Positions 9,026-17,711 of a DNA stretch of 64,000 nucleotides are shown piece after piece. The notes beneath the pieces are model-generated. The model made no database searches and was not told the DNA's origin. It saw nothing but the letters and a program-made list of their open reading frames with translations. A program made the position numbers and the translations under genes. The stretch lies in assembly GCA_945900965.1 (NCBI GenBank), contig CAMDKM010000009.1, forward strand, positions 40,903 to 104,902, given 5' to 3'. Position 1 is the stretch's first letter. Each line of letters opens with the position of its first letter. The DNA comes from Bordetella parapertussis. Its GTDB lineage: Bacteria; Pseudomonadota; Gammaproteobacteria; Burkholderiales; JACQAP01.

Positions 9026-10342
9026 ATGAAAGTAATGACGCTGCTGTGTTTTTGTCTCATGGCCTGTCTGGCAACGGCGGCTGACAATGTGCGTCTTGAG
9101 GCTGAGCGGCGATTAAATGCCGACGAGGCACAGGCTGCATTCGAGCTCCTAAGTCCTTTGGAGACCGAACGCGCCGGCGACCCGCACTTTGACTACCTGC
9201 TTGGTAGGGCGGCATTGCAACTGGGTAAAAATACCGAAGCGGTATTTGCACTCGAGCGAGTATTGGCGGTGCAGCCTGACAACACCGAGGCCCGCGCGTT
9301 GATCGCTCGAGCTTATTTAAACCTCAAGGAAACCGCTTCGGCAAGGAGGGAGTTCGAAAACGTCAAACAACAGAACGTGCCTCCAGAAGTCGTGAAGACC
9401 ATAGACCGTTTTCTCGATGCCATTACACGCATGGAAGATGAAAACCGCGTCGCCATCCATGGCTACGTTGAAACCGGATTCGGTTACGACAGCAATGTCA
9501 ATGCTGCAACTTCCGACAGCCAGATTGCGGTGCCCACGCAGGGGGGGGGATTTCTGACCCTGTCCTCCGTGTCAACGGAAAAGAGCGACTCTTATATAAG
9601 TTTAGGCGGGGGGGTGATTTTCACTGCTCCCCTGCAAAACACACTCTCGTTGTTCGGAGGCTTGGCGTTTTCCAGGAAATCGAATCGGGACGAAAGTGAT
9701 TTTTCCACCTATTACTATGATGTGGACCTCGGGCTTTCCCGCAAGCGCGATCGTGAAGCTTTTACCATCGCCGCTTCCATGAACGAGTACTTCATCGAAT
9801 CCCCCGCCTATTCAACCTCCTACCGAAATGCCTACGGCGTGACAGGAAATTGGCAGCATGATTTCGATGCTCGCAATCAAATGAGCATGTTCGTCGAGAT
9901 GACCAACCTGGTCTACCCTGATCAGGGAGAGCGGAACGCCCGCCGCTACGTGGCGGGATTGGCCTATGCCCACGCGACCAAAAGCAACGTGGTGGGTTAC
10001 ACGGGCGCCTATGGGGGCAACGAGAGGGTGAAAGACAATAATTTCGCGGAGTTCGGCAACCGCTTTTTTGGGATTCGGCTGGGCGGCCAGATGTCGGTCG
10101 GCGAAAAGCAGATATTTTTCCTGAATGCCAGTACCGAGTGGCGTGATTACGGCGGACCGGACCCCGATTTTCTTATCCACCGGGCAGACGATCAAATAAA
10201 CGCCTCGGTCGGCACGATCTACCTGCCACTCAGGAATATTCGGCTTATTCCCCAGCTCACCTATACCCGAAACAAATCCAATATTACGCTTAATGAATTC
10301 GATCGCGTGGCATATTCGCTGACATTCCGGCATGACATGTGA
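9026..10342 (+). CDS. TPR plus outer-membrane beta-barrel protein (Slam/DUF560-like)
   Basis: From the ATG at 9026 the protein (about 438 aa) has a signal peptide (MTLLCFCLMACLATAA), an N-terminal TPR-like helical region (about 25-130; YLLGRAALQLGKNTEAV), and then about 290 residues of alternating amphipathic beta-strands rich in Tyr, Phe, Asn and Gly (GYVETGFGYDSNVNAA opens the barrel). This periplasmic-TPR plus barrel layout is that of Slam/DUF560 proteins, which help surface-expose lipoproteins. The last residue is Met, not the usual Phe or Trp. It faces the FecR-domain gene, a possible functional partner. Start codons further upstream lie in a degenerate repeat and are rejected. Confidence 0.7.
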   Translation: MKVMTLLCFCLMACLATAADNVRLEAERRLNADEAQAAFELLSPLETERAGDPHFDYLLGRAALQLGKNTEAVFALERVLAVQPDNTEARALIARAYLNLKETASARREFENVKQQNVPPEVVKTIDRFLDAITRMEDENRVAIHGYVETGFGYDSNVNAATSDSQIAVPTQGGGFLTLSSVSTEKSDSYISLGGGVIFTAPLQNTLSLFGGLAFSRKSNRDESDFSTYYYDVDLGLSRKRDREAFTIAASMNEYFIESPAYSTSYRNAYGVTGNWQHDFDARNQMSMFVEMTNLVYPDQGERNARRYVAGLAYAHATKSNVVGYTGAYGGNERVKDNNFAEFGNRFFGIRLGGQMSVGEKQIFFLNASTEWRDYGGPDPDFLIHRADDQINASVGTIYLPLRNIRLIPQLTYTRNKSNITLNEFDRVAYSLTFRHDM

Positions 10343-10397
10343 GCGACGCCAATCCGCCACCGATTCTCGGTGAATGCTTCAACCCAAACTTTCCATT

Positions 10398-10610
10398 TGA
10401 CGCCCGCTATCCAATGAAAATCCGGGTTCACATGAAACGCAAAACTCTTCAACACGAAGGACGCGAAGGTAAACACGAAGGGTCGCGAAGGAACTCCATT
10501 CCGACAAGGCCAAGGCAACATACACTTGTACTTGCCTTCCTTCGAGTCCTTCGTGCGCCTTCGTGTCAGCGCGTTTTTTATTCTCTAATGGAATATCCGG
10601 GATTATGGCG
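10398..10610. repeat. Family A inverted-arm repeat (CACGAAGGA units)
   Basis: The left arm holds AACACGAAGGACGCGAAGG and AACACGAAGG; the right arm is the inverse, CCTTCGTGCGCCTTCGTGT, about 90 bases on. Outer flanks match the copy at 26958-27232 (CTATCCAATGAAAATCCGGG versus CTATCCAATAAAAATACGGG). The copy fills the 306-base gap between two convergent genes, where it could fold as a long RNA hairpin and end both transcripts. No gene is seen in the gap. Confidence 0.8.
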
Positions 10611-10648
10611 GGTCCGCGATCAGACATGCACCGTCAAAAAGAGTCAAA

Positions 10649-11743
10649 TCAGTTTCGTTTTCCATGTCTGCCGGACGATCTCCGGCCGGCATTCGGGATT
10701 GCTTCGCTTTGTGTTACCGGATCGATTCTTTGCGCCATTGTCTGGGTTATTGGTCCGGAAAGAGTGAACGACTCCATGGCGGCCTTCTGACTTTTTCTGC
10801 TGGAGCTTGCGGGATCGCGTCGGGAGTATTCCTGGGCATTGCGAAATTCTCCGATATCGCTGAGTTCATCAGCGCCGCGGGGAAGCCGCTTAATGGATTC
10901 CTCTTCTTCCGGTGCTTGCGCGCGGTGGTCCTTCGGTGAGTCTCGGCGGCGTGAAGGAGAGTCCGAACTTTCATCATTCCTATTGTCGCTGAGTCGGTCA
11001 TTGCGCAGGGCCTTGTCTTCGCGTTCTCGATCGTTTGCGCGGTCGGAAGAGGGATCGTTTTTCGCTACCTCGGTATCCTTTTCGGGTGAATGTGCCTTCG
11101 CGCGCTCGGAGATTTTTCGCTTTTTTTCACTCGGTGCCGGTGCTGGCAGTTGGGCTGACTTGTAGGTCAATTCCGGCTTGGTATTTTCGTCGCGTACGAA
11201 ATACGACTGGCCCTGAGCGACATCCAGGCAACCTGCGCCATTGCATACCGCAATGCGGCCATGGGCGACACTGCCCGAGAGGTTTTCTCCGTACACGACA
11301 GAATATTCGGTACCGCGTATTCCTATGGTGGAGACTCTGGTAATCAGTTCGTAGGCCGACTGAATTTTTTTCCCGACCAGGCCTGAGATGGTGCGTAATC
11401 CACCTTTGAGCAATTCCATGCTCAAACGTTCGTTGCCATCCAAGGATCCGTTAAAAGTGTAGGCGTTGACCCTGAATTCCGAATCGGGAAGCAGGGAAAC
11501 AAAGCTGCCATCGGTAAAGCGCAACTGCGTGCGCGCATCCATCGTGACCACCGTATCGCCTACGAATACCGATGATCCTTTCTCGACGGCGCGTTTGTCT
11601 CCTGCGACAGAAACGATCTCGGCGGTGCCAAATACGAATTCGATGGTTGCTGCGGCGTCTTGCGCGACGGCCGGTTGGGTAAACGCCAGAAGCACTACCC
11701 ACAGGATCCCGATGATTGTGACTCTGCCACTCAATGTGGTCAT
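10649..11743 (-). CDS. FecR-domain exported protein with charged tail
   Basis: This 364-aa protein has a cleavable signal (LWVVLLAFTQPAVAQD), then a FecR domain (about residues 35-175; GDTVVTMDARTQLRF and RVSTIGIRGTEYSVVY are typical). From about 185 it becomes a long, low-complexity, highly charged segment rich in Arg, Asp, Ser and Lys (SDNRNDESSDSPSRRRDS), probably disordered. There is no anti-sigma transmembrane architecture and no sigma factor nearby, so it is an exported FecR-fold protein, not a classical iron signal transducer. GGAGG precedes the ATG. It converges on the TPR/barrel gene. Confidence 0.85.
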   Translation of the reverse strand: MTTLSGRVTIIGILWVVLLAFTQPAVAQDAAATIEFVFGTAEIVSVAGDKRAVEKGSSVFVGDTVVTMDARTQLRFTDGSFVSLLPDSEFRVNAYTFNGSLDGNERLSMELLKGGLRTISGLVGKKIQSAYELITRVSTIGIRGTEYSVVYGENLSGSVAHGRIAVCNGAGCLDVAQGQSYFVRDENTKPELTYKSAQLPAPAPSEKKRKISERAKAHSPEKDTEVAKNDPSSDRANDREREDKALRNDRLSDNRNDESSDSPSRRRDSPKDHRAQAPEEEESIKRLPRGADELSDIGEFRNAQEYSRRDPASSSRKSQKAAMESFTLSGPITQTMAQRIDPVTQSEAIPNAGRRSSGRHGKRN

Positions 11744-11856
11744 TGCGCCTCCAGAAAAAGCCAGCCGAATTGTGCGTTAACTGAAACCCGCTCAGCCCGC
11801 TGGCAATTTGGTAGTCGGCAGGCGCTGTGGTCTTAGACGCAAAGTCAGTGCCACTT

Positions 11857-11872
11857 GTCTCTAAATAGAGAC
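11857..11872. promoter_or_regulatory. Operator-like palindrome, copy 1
   Basis: GTCTCTAAATAGAGAC is a perfect 16-base inverted repeat about 115 bases upstream of the FecR start. A close relative lies at 12014-12029. The pairing of two similar dyads in an AT-rich promoter region suggests a dimeric DNA-binding protein; the protein is unknown. Confidence 0.45.
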
Positions 11873-12013
11873 GTTAATTAAGAAGGTGCTACCGCAATCG
11901 GAGAGTTATCACAAATATATTAATTAACAATAGATTAACATCTTATTCTTAATCCATTTTGTCCTTAATATGTTATTGGACGAGCCAAAATATCTGAAAT
12001 AACTAGAAATTAT

Positions 12014-12029
12014 GTCGCTTATAAGAGAC
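12014..12029. promoter_or_regulatory. Operator-like palindrome, copy 2
   Basis: GTCGCTTATAAGAGAC is an imperfect version of the dyad at 11857, sharing outer GTC/GAC arms and the trailing AGAGACGTT. Centre-to-centre distance is 157 bases, close to a whole number (15) of helical turns. Confidence 0.4.
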
Positions 12030-12179
12030 GTTTTTTGGCACAAAAATGCCGGTATCAGTCAGCCTGACTGGGCGCGTAGAGATCTACGTATCGCGCCGGT
12101 GCAATGCCCGAGCAATATCTGCCGCGCGTTGCAGCGGAAAGGGGAAGGGGGGCGGGCCGAAGTCCCGCCGGTCTGAGGA

Positions 12180-12770
12180 TCAGCCCTTGGTGGTTGTCTT
12201 GCGGATCTCTTTTTCGTCTGTCCACTCCAGCAGCCCGTTTTGCACGTTCCAGAGCTGCAAGTTGAACTTGTAATAAACGTCCTTCACATCCTTGGCCTGT
12301 TTCACGATGGAAACGATGTTGCCTTCGAGGCGAAAGGCTGCACCCGCCATTTTCCCGACTTGTGCCGCCTTGCCGGGCTCATAGAATTCACTTTGCTGCC
12401 TCTGCAACTCATCGATCTGCTGTTTCATTTCCGCAGCATCCACGGCAAAGCGAACGCGGCCGCTTTTTTGCAATTCGGCCCGAATGGAATCGGTGATAGC
12501 CCGGGTATCGATGTATTCGCTGGTCTTGTTTTTCACATCTTGCACAGTAACGATGGGCAGGTTGCCACCCGCGACAACCGGCGCATTCAACATCGACCGG
12601 GTCATTGACTCGGCAATCATCTGCAAGTCCGTGGACCCAAATTCATTGGTCACCGTCTCCACACCGCGCGCATCACCGTAACGGACCTTGTCTTTTGCGC
12701 AACCGGAAATAACGATGAGCAGGCAGGCGGCAAAAACGACGGACAGGCGCGGACACAAATTATGAATCAT
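12180..12770 (-). CDS. lpoB: LpoB-like penicillin-binding-protein activator
   Basis: This is a 196-aa outer-membrane lipoprotein (lipobox VISGC) of the LpoB/YcfM family. In enterobacteria LpoB reaches across the periplasm and activates PBP1b. The family core is clear: LPIVTVQDVKNKTSEYIDT, then GRVRFA, then GAAFRLEGNI and LQLWNVQNG. AAGGAG precedes the start. It is the last gene of a same-strand group with YcfL and a COG3014 protein, a common proteobacterial neighbourhood. No PBP gene is in the window, so partner assignment rests on family knowledge. Confidence 0.88.
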   Translation of the reverse strand: MIHNLCPRLSVVFAACLLIVISGCAKDKVRYGDARGVETVTNEFGSTDLQMIAESMTRSMLNAPVVAGGNLPIVTVQDVKNKTSEYIDTRAITDSIRAELQKSGRVRFAVDAAEMKQQIDELQRQQSEFYEPGKAAQVGKMAGAAFRLEGNIVSIVKQAKDVKDVYYKFNLQLWNVQNGLLEWTDEKEIRKTTTKG

Positions 12771-12817
12771 GGTGCATCTCCTTATAAGTTCGGAATTCCA
12801 ATGTGCAGTTTCACCTA

Positions 12818-13255
12818 TTACTTATCCTGGTCCATCAGCATGAAACGGAAGTCCACCGCTTCCCGGCTGGGGGATACCGTCGACACCGTGTGGCGGGTGT
12901 TTCCATAGAGCAATTCGGGTTTCCAGGTTTCTTCTTCCCAGGCGCGCATACCTTCCTTGTCCAGCCAGCGGAAGCGCCAGGCAAGGCGACGCACGTCCTT
13001 GCTATCGTTTTTCAGATCGATCTCGATGCGCAGGCGTTCACCTCGTTCCGCGCAGCGCATTTCGACAATCTCGATATCGGCGATGTTGCCCGATGGGTCG
13101 GCCTTGGCCGCGATCAGGTCCTGGGTATCCTTGATTTTTTTGTCGCCCCCGGTGGGGCAGCCCATGACGGAACCAGGGTGTTCGAATCCTTTGCTTCGGC
13201 AGCCGGCCAACCCTGCCAGCGCAACAATCAGTAGGGCTAAAACGATTCGTATCAT
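12818..13255 (-). CDS. ycfL: YcfL family lipoprotein (DUF1425)
   Basis: This is a 145-aa predicted lipoprotein with lipobox LAGC near residue 19. Its beta-rich mature part has RLRIEIDLKNDSKDVRRLAWRFRWLDKEGM, typical of YcfL/DUF1425, which has an immunoglobulin-like fold. Function is unknown, but the gene usually sits next to lpoB, as here (47-base gap). AAAGGA precedes the ATG. The central segment HPGSVMGCPTGGDKKI carries an extra Cys. Confidence 0.82.
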   Translation of the reverse strand: MIRIVLALLIVALAGLAGCRSKGFEHPGSVMGCPTGGDKKIKDTQDLIAAKADPSGNIADIEIVEMRCAERGERLRIEIDLKNDSKDVRRLAWRFRWLDKEGMRAWEEETWKPELLYGNTRHTVSTVSPSREAVDFRFMLMDQDK

Positions 13256-13282
13256 GATTGCGGTCCTTTCAAACGAAAATTT

Positions 13283-14761
13283 TCACCACAACGCGTGCGT
13301 GATAAGCGGCGTTGACTCTATCCTGGCCGTGCGGCCCGCGTCCTGCGCCGCAGGCACTGCGAATACCCGCCCGCCCAGAAGCCGAAGGCTGACCACCGCA
13401 TGCGGGCCGGCAAGATTCACCTCAACAGTTTCCATTCCCCGTGCCGTGGGAATACGCAGACGTTGCTGGCCGCTCGGAACCCGCCCGCGGGCGATCGCAA
13501 TGTGCGCCGGCAAGGTCCTCCATCCACGCTCATCCGCCGATTCGGTCAACAACGCGCCGAGCGTGACAGCCAGCTCCGATAGACCGCCGCTATCATGCTT
13601 GCGGGCCCGGCGCTGCATGGCGCCTTTGACCGTTGAGCGAATGATACCGCGCAACATGATTCCCGGCATGTCGTCTTGCAGGGCCCGCCTCGCCATGGCA
13701 TCGATACTGGTGATGGGAATCACACTGAATGCGCCCGCGCCGTCGATTTCGATCGAATCCGGCAGCAATGCCGCTTCCGTCGGACGCAATACCGGGAAAG
13801 ACACCGGCACCAAAACCATGTCGTTCGAGGAAATAATGGGAAGATTGAATCCGCGCGATTGGCGGGCCGGGGCCAGGCCGGATTCGATAACGACCAGCAA
13901 GTCGGTATGGCCGTTGTCGACGATGCCTTGCCGGCGATCAAGCTCTTCAAGGGCACGCTCGAGGAGCGGCTGGTTCGGCTGGAGTTCAATGGCCTGTCGA
14001 TAACCGGCAGCCGCCAGGCCGGGCTCACCCAGCGCTTCGTAAACGAAGCCGGCCAGGTAATGGCTGAAGGCCGACTGATAGCCGTTGCGCAATGCGGCCA
14101 CCTCCGGCGTTTCGAGAGTGGCGACCGGGTAGCCATTGACCTCCCGATACTGAGTTTTTGCTCCGCGAGATTTGGCATCGCGCTCGATATCTTCCAATTG
14201 CCGGGCGCGCAACGCGGCGATCACCGCTTCGCGTTCATGGGTTTTCTTGATTTCCACCCGCGCGTTATCCCAATCGCCCAGCGCAAGATGGTTCAGCGCG
14301 ATGCGGGTGGTGAGCATCACCTTTTCGTAGTCGTGACCCTCGTAGGGCCGCAACTTCTCGTTTACCGCGTAGGCGGCAATACCAGCCAGGAGTTTTGCCG
14401 GGTCGCTACGCGCGGTATTTTCCCAGGCTTGAACCGTGGCATCGGCGCTCCTCCATTCCTTTTGGCTCTCGGCAATTCGGCCATTGAGACGCAACAATTC
14501 GCCAAGTTCGCAATAATGGAGCAGATCCCGTTTCGTACCTTTGCCGCGTGATTTCAAATTACCGATTGCGGCGTCCAGTTGCCCGGAACTGGCAAGTGAC
14601 AGGGTGTCGGAAAGTTCCATATCGTAACTTCGCAATGCCGCGCATCCCGTGCCCGCAAGCGCCAATACCATGACGATTGCCGACAAAATTGGCACGCGCG
14701 AAGCGCACATGGCACAAGGGGGCATCGGGTTGCTCGGTGAAGGTTCACCGACCTGGATCAA
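13283..14761 (-). CDS. COG3014 family lipoprotein with TPR-like repeats
   Basis: This large envelope lipoprotein (lipobox AGTGC about residue 40) begins with TPR-like helices (about 45-290; AFSHYLAGFVYEALGEPGLAAAGYRQAIEL) and has a C-terminal beta-rich domain. It belongs to an uncharacterised family (COG3014) that clusters with YcfL and LpoB, as here. The track start is a TTG at 14761 embedded in the stop of the preceding gene (TTGA), which suggests coupling. ATG codons at 14725 or 14710 give a more normal signal peptide. A role in envelope assembly is inferred from its neighbours only. Confidence 0.75.
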   Translation of the reverse strand: MIQVGEPSPSNPMPPCAMCASRVPILSAIVMVLALAGTGCAALRSYDMELSDTLSLASSGQLDAAIGNLKSRGKGTKRDLLHYCELGELLRLNGRIAESQKEWRSADATVQAWENTARSDPAKLLAGIAAYAVNEKLRPYEGHDYEKVMLTTRIALNHLALGDWDNARVEIKKTHEREAVIAALRARQLEDIERDAKSRGAKTQYREVNGYPVATLETPEVAALRNGYQSAFSHYLAGFVYEALGEPGLAAAGYRQAIELQPNQPLLERALEELDRRQGIVDNGHTDLLVVIESGLAPARQSRGFNLPIISSNDMVLVPVSFPVLRPTEAALLPDSIEIDGAGAFSVIPITSIDAMARRALQDDMPGIMLRGIIRSTVKGAMQRRARKHDSGGLSELAVTLGALLTESADERGWRTLPAHIAIARGRVPSGQQRLRIPTARGMETVEVNLAGPHAVVSLRLLGGRVFAVPAAQDAGRTARIESTPLITHALW

Positions 14762-15282
14762 TTGACAGTCCGACGGATGTCCGGCTCCGTGGTCGGTGTG
14801 TCAAGCGCCGGTACCGCGAGCGTTATGTCCCATTCCGCCCGACTGGCGCTCTCCTGGATCAATTTCAGCAGACCATGCAAAAGCGTATCGCCGAGCGCAA
14901 GATCTATTCCGTTACCTCTGTGTGGCAGAAATGACAGTACAGTCTGACTGTGGTCATTGCGGCGTGCATTCACTTGCGAAATCAACATGGGCTCGGACCC
15001 CAGGGGCTGCTCGCGGGCGGGCTCCTGCGGCTCGTTGGAGATTTTCACCTGCTGGAGGGCTTTTTCGTGCTGAAAGCCCAGTAATGCCTGGCGTGCCTCG
15101 GGACTGGATTGCCTCTGAATGTCGGGCGTGGCCTGCGCCAACTGGATCAGAATCGGCCAGATGCGCGTAACCAGACGACGGGTCAGCCAGAAGCGTATTT
15201 CGGAGGTGCCGTCGAAAAATACCCGTAACAGCATGCGGTCTTCCACAGCGTGATATTCAACAGTCATTCGTTCAAGGTTCAT
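14758..15282 (-). CDS. Conserved hypothetical protein
   Basis: This 174-aa soluble protein has no signal peptide or membrane segment. The N-terminal part contains DRMLLRVFFDGTSEIRFWLTR, and a central low-complexity stretch precedes a more ordered end (NGIDLALGDTLLHGLLKLIQ). I do not recognise the family. It heads the four-gene lipoprotein transcript and overlaps the next gene by four bases. The ATG at 15282 is chosen over a GTG at 15288; neither has a strong Shine-Dalgarno. Confidence 0.65.
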   Translation of the reverse strand: MNLERMTVEYHAVEDRMLLRVFFDGTSEIRFWLTRRLVTRIWPILIQLAQATPDIQRQSSPEARQALLGFQHEKALQQVKISNEPQEPAREQPLGSEPMLISQVNARRNDHSQTVLSFLPHRGNGIDLALGDTLLHGLLKLIQESASRAEWDITLAVPALDTPTTEPDIRRTVN

Positions 15283-15349
15283 GGCCACACTATAACCCGG
15301 CTGCCCGCCAGTAAAAATACCCGTGTACTTTGCTTTATCAAACTAAAAA

Positions 15350-15500
15350 AGCTGTTCAATCACGGAGAACACGGAGAACACCGAGTAAAACAATGAGATA
15401 TTTTTCTTTTTACGCTGACCCATTGGCTGATATATCAGAGCCATACATGTTCTTGTATTTTCTCCGTGTACACCGTGCCCTCCGTGATTCAATCGCCTTT
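15350..15500. repeat. Family C inverted-arm repeat (CACGGAGAA units)
   Basis: ATCACGGAGAACACGGAGAA on the left pairs with TTCTCCGTGTACACCGTGCCCTCCGTGATT on the right, about 100 bases apart. The same 9-base unit design recurs at 39365-39580. It fills the spacer between two genes; no ORF is credible inside. Confidence 0.75.
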
Positions 15501-15507
15501 TGTGGCA

Positions 15508-15903
15508 TCAACCAACCTGCCCCGTTTGTCGAAATGAGGGCTTTGCGCCGCGGGCCAGAAGCCAGGTCAGCAGCAGGACAAAGCCGGTCAGAACAAAAAT
15601 CTTATTGATAAACCAGTTGGTGCGCCAGATCGTCCACTCCGGCGCCGCAAGGAACCAAACGAATTTGGTGCCGACAATAATAATCTCTGTGGTGGCGATG
15701 ATGCCGGCCGCCCAGAATGTCCACGGCCGCCAATTGAGAAGAGCCCAGCCCAGCCAGACATGTACGGCCGGCCAAAAGTCGGGATAGATGTGAGTCCCCA
15801 GGGGCTCGCCGGCATGCAACGCAAACGCGGCCGGGAACAGGTATTTGATGACCACGGTCCAGGCCGCAAGCACAAAAAGAAAATGGGCAAAAAAGTGTCT
15901 CAT
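15508..15903 (-). CDS. Small integral membrane protein, unknown function
   Basis: This 131-aa hydrophobic protein has about four membrane segments (FAHFLFVLAAWTVVIKYLF; VHVWLGWALL; FWAAGIIATTEIIIVG; FVLTGFVLLLTWLLA). The track ORF starts far upstream, inside the SDR; the ATG at 15903 overlaps the SDR stop as ATGA and is the sensible start. Co-transcription with the SDR is likely. The family is not recognised; similar tryptophan-rich four-helix proteins are annotated only as hypothetical. Confidence 0.75.
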   Translation of the reverse strand: MRHFFAHFLFVLAAWTVVIKYLFPAAFALHAGEPLGTHIYPDFWPAVHVWLGWALLNWRPWTFWAAGIIATTEIIIVGTKFVWFLAAPEWTIWRTNWFINKIFVLTGFVLLLTWLLARGAKPSFRQTGQVG

Positions 15904-16682
15904 GCGGGAAAAGTCCGCAGCCCGCCGTACGTATGCCATGAGCCCGCAACCAGCCAGCCGCAATCGACCGGCAGATTGACGCCGGTAATCGCCATGGCAT
16001 CCGGGCCGGCGAGGAACGCCACCGCGCGCGCAATTTCGATCGGCTCCACCAGGCGGCCCAGCGCGGCGTTGCCGGCAAGTCTCGAAACATCGCGCTCGCC
16101 CTTGTCGACAGCGTCTTGCAAGGCTGGGGTGCGCGTGTAGCCGGGAGACACGGCGTTGACCCGTACCTGGGCTGGCCCCCATTCCGCGGCCAGGCATTCG
16201 GTCATGGAGATAACCGCCGCCTTGGCCGGCGCATAGGCATGCAAGGGCATCGAGCGCATGCCCGCGACCGAGGCGATGTTGACGATGCTGCCGCGCCGCC
16301 GTGCGACCATGCGCTTGCCAAATGTTACCGCGGCGACATAGGTGCCGCGCTGGTCCACCCGTACCACTTCATCCCAGTTCGACATCGCCAGGCGCTCCGG
16401 TGGCACCGGCACCTGGATGATGCCCGCGCTGTTGACCAGGATTTCCACCGGGCCCATTGCGGCCTCGATGGCATCGGCGCAATGCGCGAGTGCGGTTTCG
16501 TCGGCCACATCCACGAGCCAGGCGCGGCCGTTGATCTCGCGTGCCATGGCGTGCGCACGGTCGTCCCGGTCCAGCACGGCGATCCGCGCACCGCGCGCCG
16601 CCAGTTCGCGGCAGCAGGCGGCGCCGATACCGCTCGCACCGCCGGTGACCACTGCCACGCCAGATAAAGAATTGCCGGGCAT
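15900..16682 (-). CDS. Short-chain dehydrogenase/reductase (SDR)
   Basis: This is a classical 260-aa NAD(P)-dependent oxidoreductase. The cofactor motif TGGASGIG starts near residue 13, with NSAG, the catalytic Ser in NIASVAG and the YAPAK (YxxxK) pair following. Asp after beta-2 (VLDRDD) favours NAD(H). The C-terminus ends in a Trp-rich tail (DCGWLVAGSWHTYGG), seen in several sugar and alcohol dehydrogenases of the family. AGGA precedes the ATG. The substrate is unknown. Confidence 0.9.
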   Translation of the reverse strand: MPGNSLSGVAVVTGGASGIGAACCRELAARGARIAVLDRDDRAHAMAREINGRAWLVDVADETALAHCADAIEAAMGPVEILVNSAGIIQVPVPPERLAMSNWDEVVRVDQRGTYVAAVTFGKRMVARRRGSIVNIASVAGMRSMPLHAYAPAKAAVISMTECLAAEWGPAQVRVNAVSPGYTRTPALQDAVDKGERDVSRLAGNAALGRLVEPIEIARAVAFLAGPDAMAITGVNLPVDCGWLVAGSWHTYGGLRTFPA

Positions 16683-16746
16683 GTTTATCGTCCTGTTCGT
16701 AGGGTGAGGGAAAGATTGTGCTGCCCGCCATTGAGTCCGGCAAGTG

Positions 16747-17709
16747 TCATGGGTTCAGCCCGCGCAGAAATTTACCCAGCAACAGGTTGACCTCCGCGGG
16801 GCGTTCCTGCTGAATCCAGTGGCCGGCGCCCTCGATGATTTCGCAAACGCGCAGATCATCGACCCAGCGTTTCATGTTTTCCACCAGATCGACATTGGGC
16901 ACGAAGCGCAACACCTTGTCGCGGCTGCCGGCGATGAAACAAGCCGGGCGCGTGATGCGGGCACCGCTCAAACCCGTCAGGCGCTCCCAGTCGCGGTCCT
17001 GATTGCGGTAACGGTTCAGCCCGCCACGGAATCCCTTGCGCTCGAATTGTTCGGCGTAATAATTCAGATCGGCGTCGGTGAGCCAGGCAGGCAGTTGGGC
17101 CGGGTTGGGCAAGTCATCGAGCATGCGGGCATTCACAGCCTTGTCCGGGCGGAAGATGCCCTTCGGCGCCTCGCCCGATCCCGCGAAATAAATCTTGCGC
17201 AAGGTGGTGAGGATGTCGGCCTCGAATTCCACTTCCGCGACCCCGGGTTCCTGAAAATAAAGCTGATAAAAAAATCGTCCCGCGTAGAGATGCTTCCAGA
17301 GTGCGAGCGAGGAGATTTTTCCGCGCGGCGAATAAGGTACGGAAAGCGCGGCAACGGCGCGCACCCGGCCCGGATGCAAGGCTGTGGTATTCCAGACGAT
17401 GGGCGCACCCCAGTCATGCCCGATCAGCACCGCCTGCCGTTCGCCGAAGTGGTCGATCAGTCCGAGCACATCGCCGATCAGAGATTCCATGTCGTAGGCC
17501 TCGATCTGCGGCGGCGCATCGCTTCCCCCGTAGCCGCGCACATCCGGCACCACCACCTTGTAGCCGGCGGCCTTCAGCGGCGCGATCTGATGGCGCCAGG
17601 AGTACCAGGATTCCGGCCAGCCATGCACCAGAATCGCCAGCGGGCCGTCGCCTTCGACGACGCAGCGCAAGCGGATGCCGTTGGTGGGGATGGAATGGTA
17701 GGGGTACAT
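16747..17709 (-). CDS. Alpha/beta hydrolase, epoxide hydrolase-like
   Basis: This 320-aa protein has the oxyanion motif HGWPESW and the nucleophile elbow GHDWG with Asp in place of Ser, the signature of soluble epoxide hydrolases and haloalkane dehalogenases. HGWPxxW together with a lid Tyr pair (LNYYAEQF) favours epoxide hydrolase. The catalytic His is in GAGHWIQQE. It is cytoplasmic, with no signal peptide. It lies 64 bases downstream of the SDR start, on the same strand. The substrate is unknown. Confidence 0.88.
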   Translation of the reverse strand: MYPYHSIPTNGIRLRCVVEGDGPLAILVHGWPESWYSWRHQIAPLKAAGYKVVVPDVRGYGGSDAPPQIEAYDMESLIGDVLGLIDHFGERQAVLIGHDWGAPIVWNTTALHPGRVRAVAALSVPYSPRGKISSLALWKHLYAGRFFYQLYFQEPGVAEVEFEADILTTLRKIYFAGSGEAPKGIFRPDKAVNARMLDDLPNPAQLPAWLTDADLNYYAEQFERKGFRGGLNRYRNQDRDWERLTGLSGARITRPACFIAGSRDKVLRFVPNVDLVENMKRWVDDLRVCEIIEGAGHWIQQERPAEVNLLLGKFLRGLNP

Positions 17710-17711
17710 TT

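Larger units (their letters stand above)
11744..12179. other. 436-base AT-rich spacer, no gene
   Basis: This is the control region of the FecR gene and the 3' flank of lpoB. Its centre (about 11870-12020) is strikingly AT-rich against the GC-rich surroundings. It holds two related 16-base palindromes, listed separately. The 75-aa ORF at 12046-12273 overlaps lpoB on the other strand and looks non-coding. Confidence 0.6.

Noticed and set aside
11944-12020. Possible tRNA or small RNA in the AT-rich spacer
   Set aside because: No cloverleaf, CCA end or convincing promoter-terminator pair could be found by eye.
12957-14003. 348-aa + strand ORF
   Set aside because: It spans two well-supported - strand lipoprotein genes and is Arg/Ser-rich without domains.
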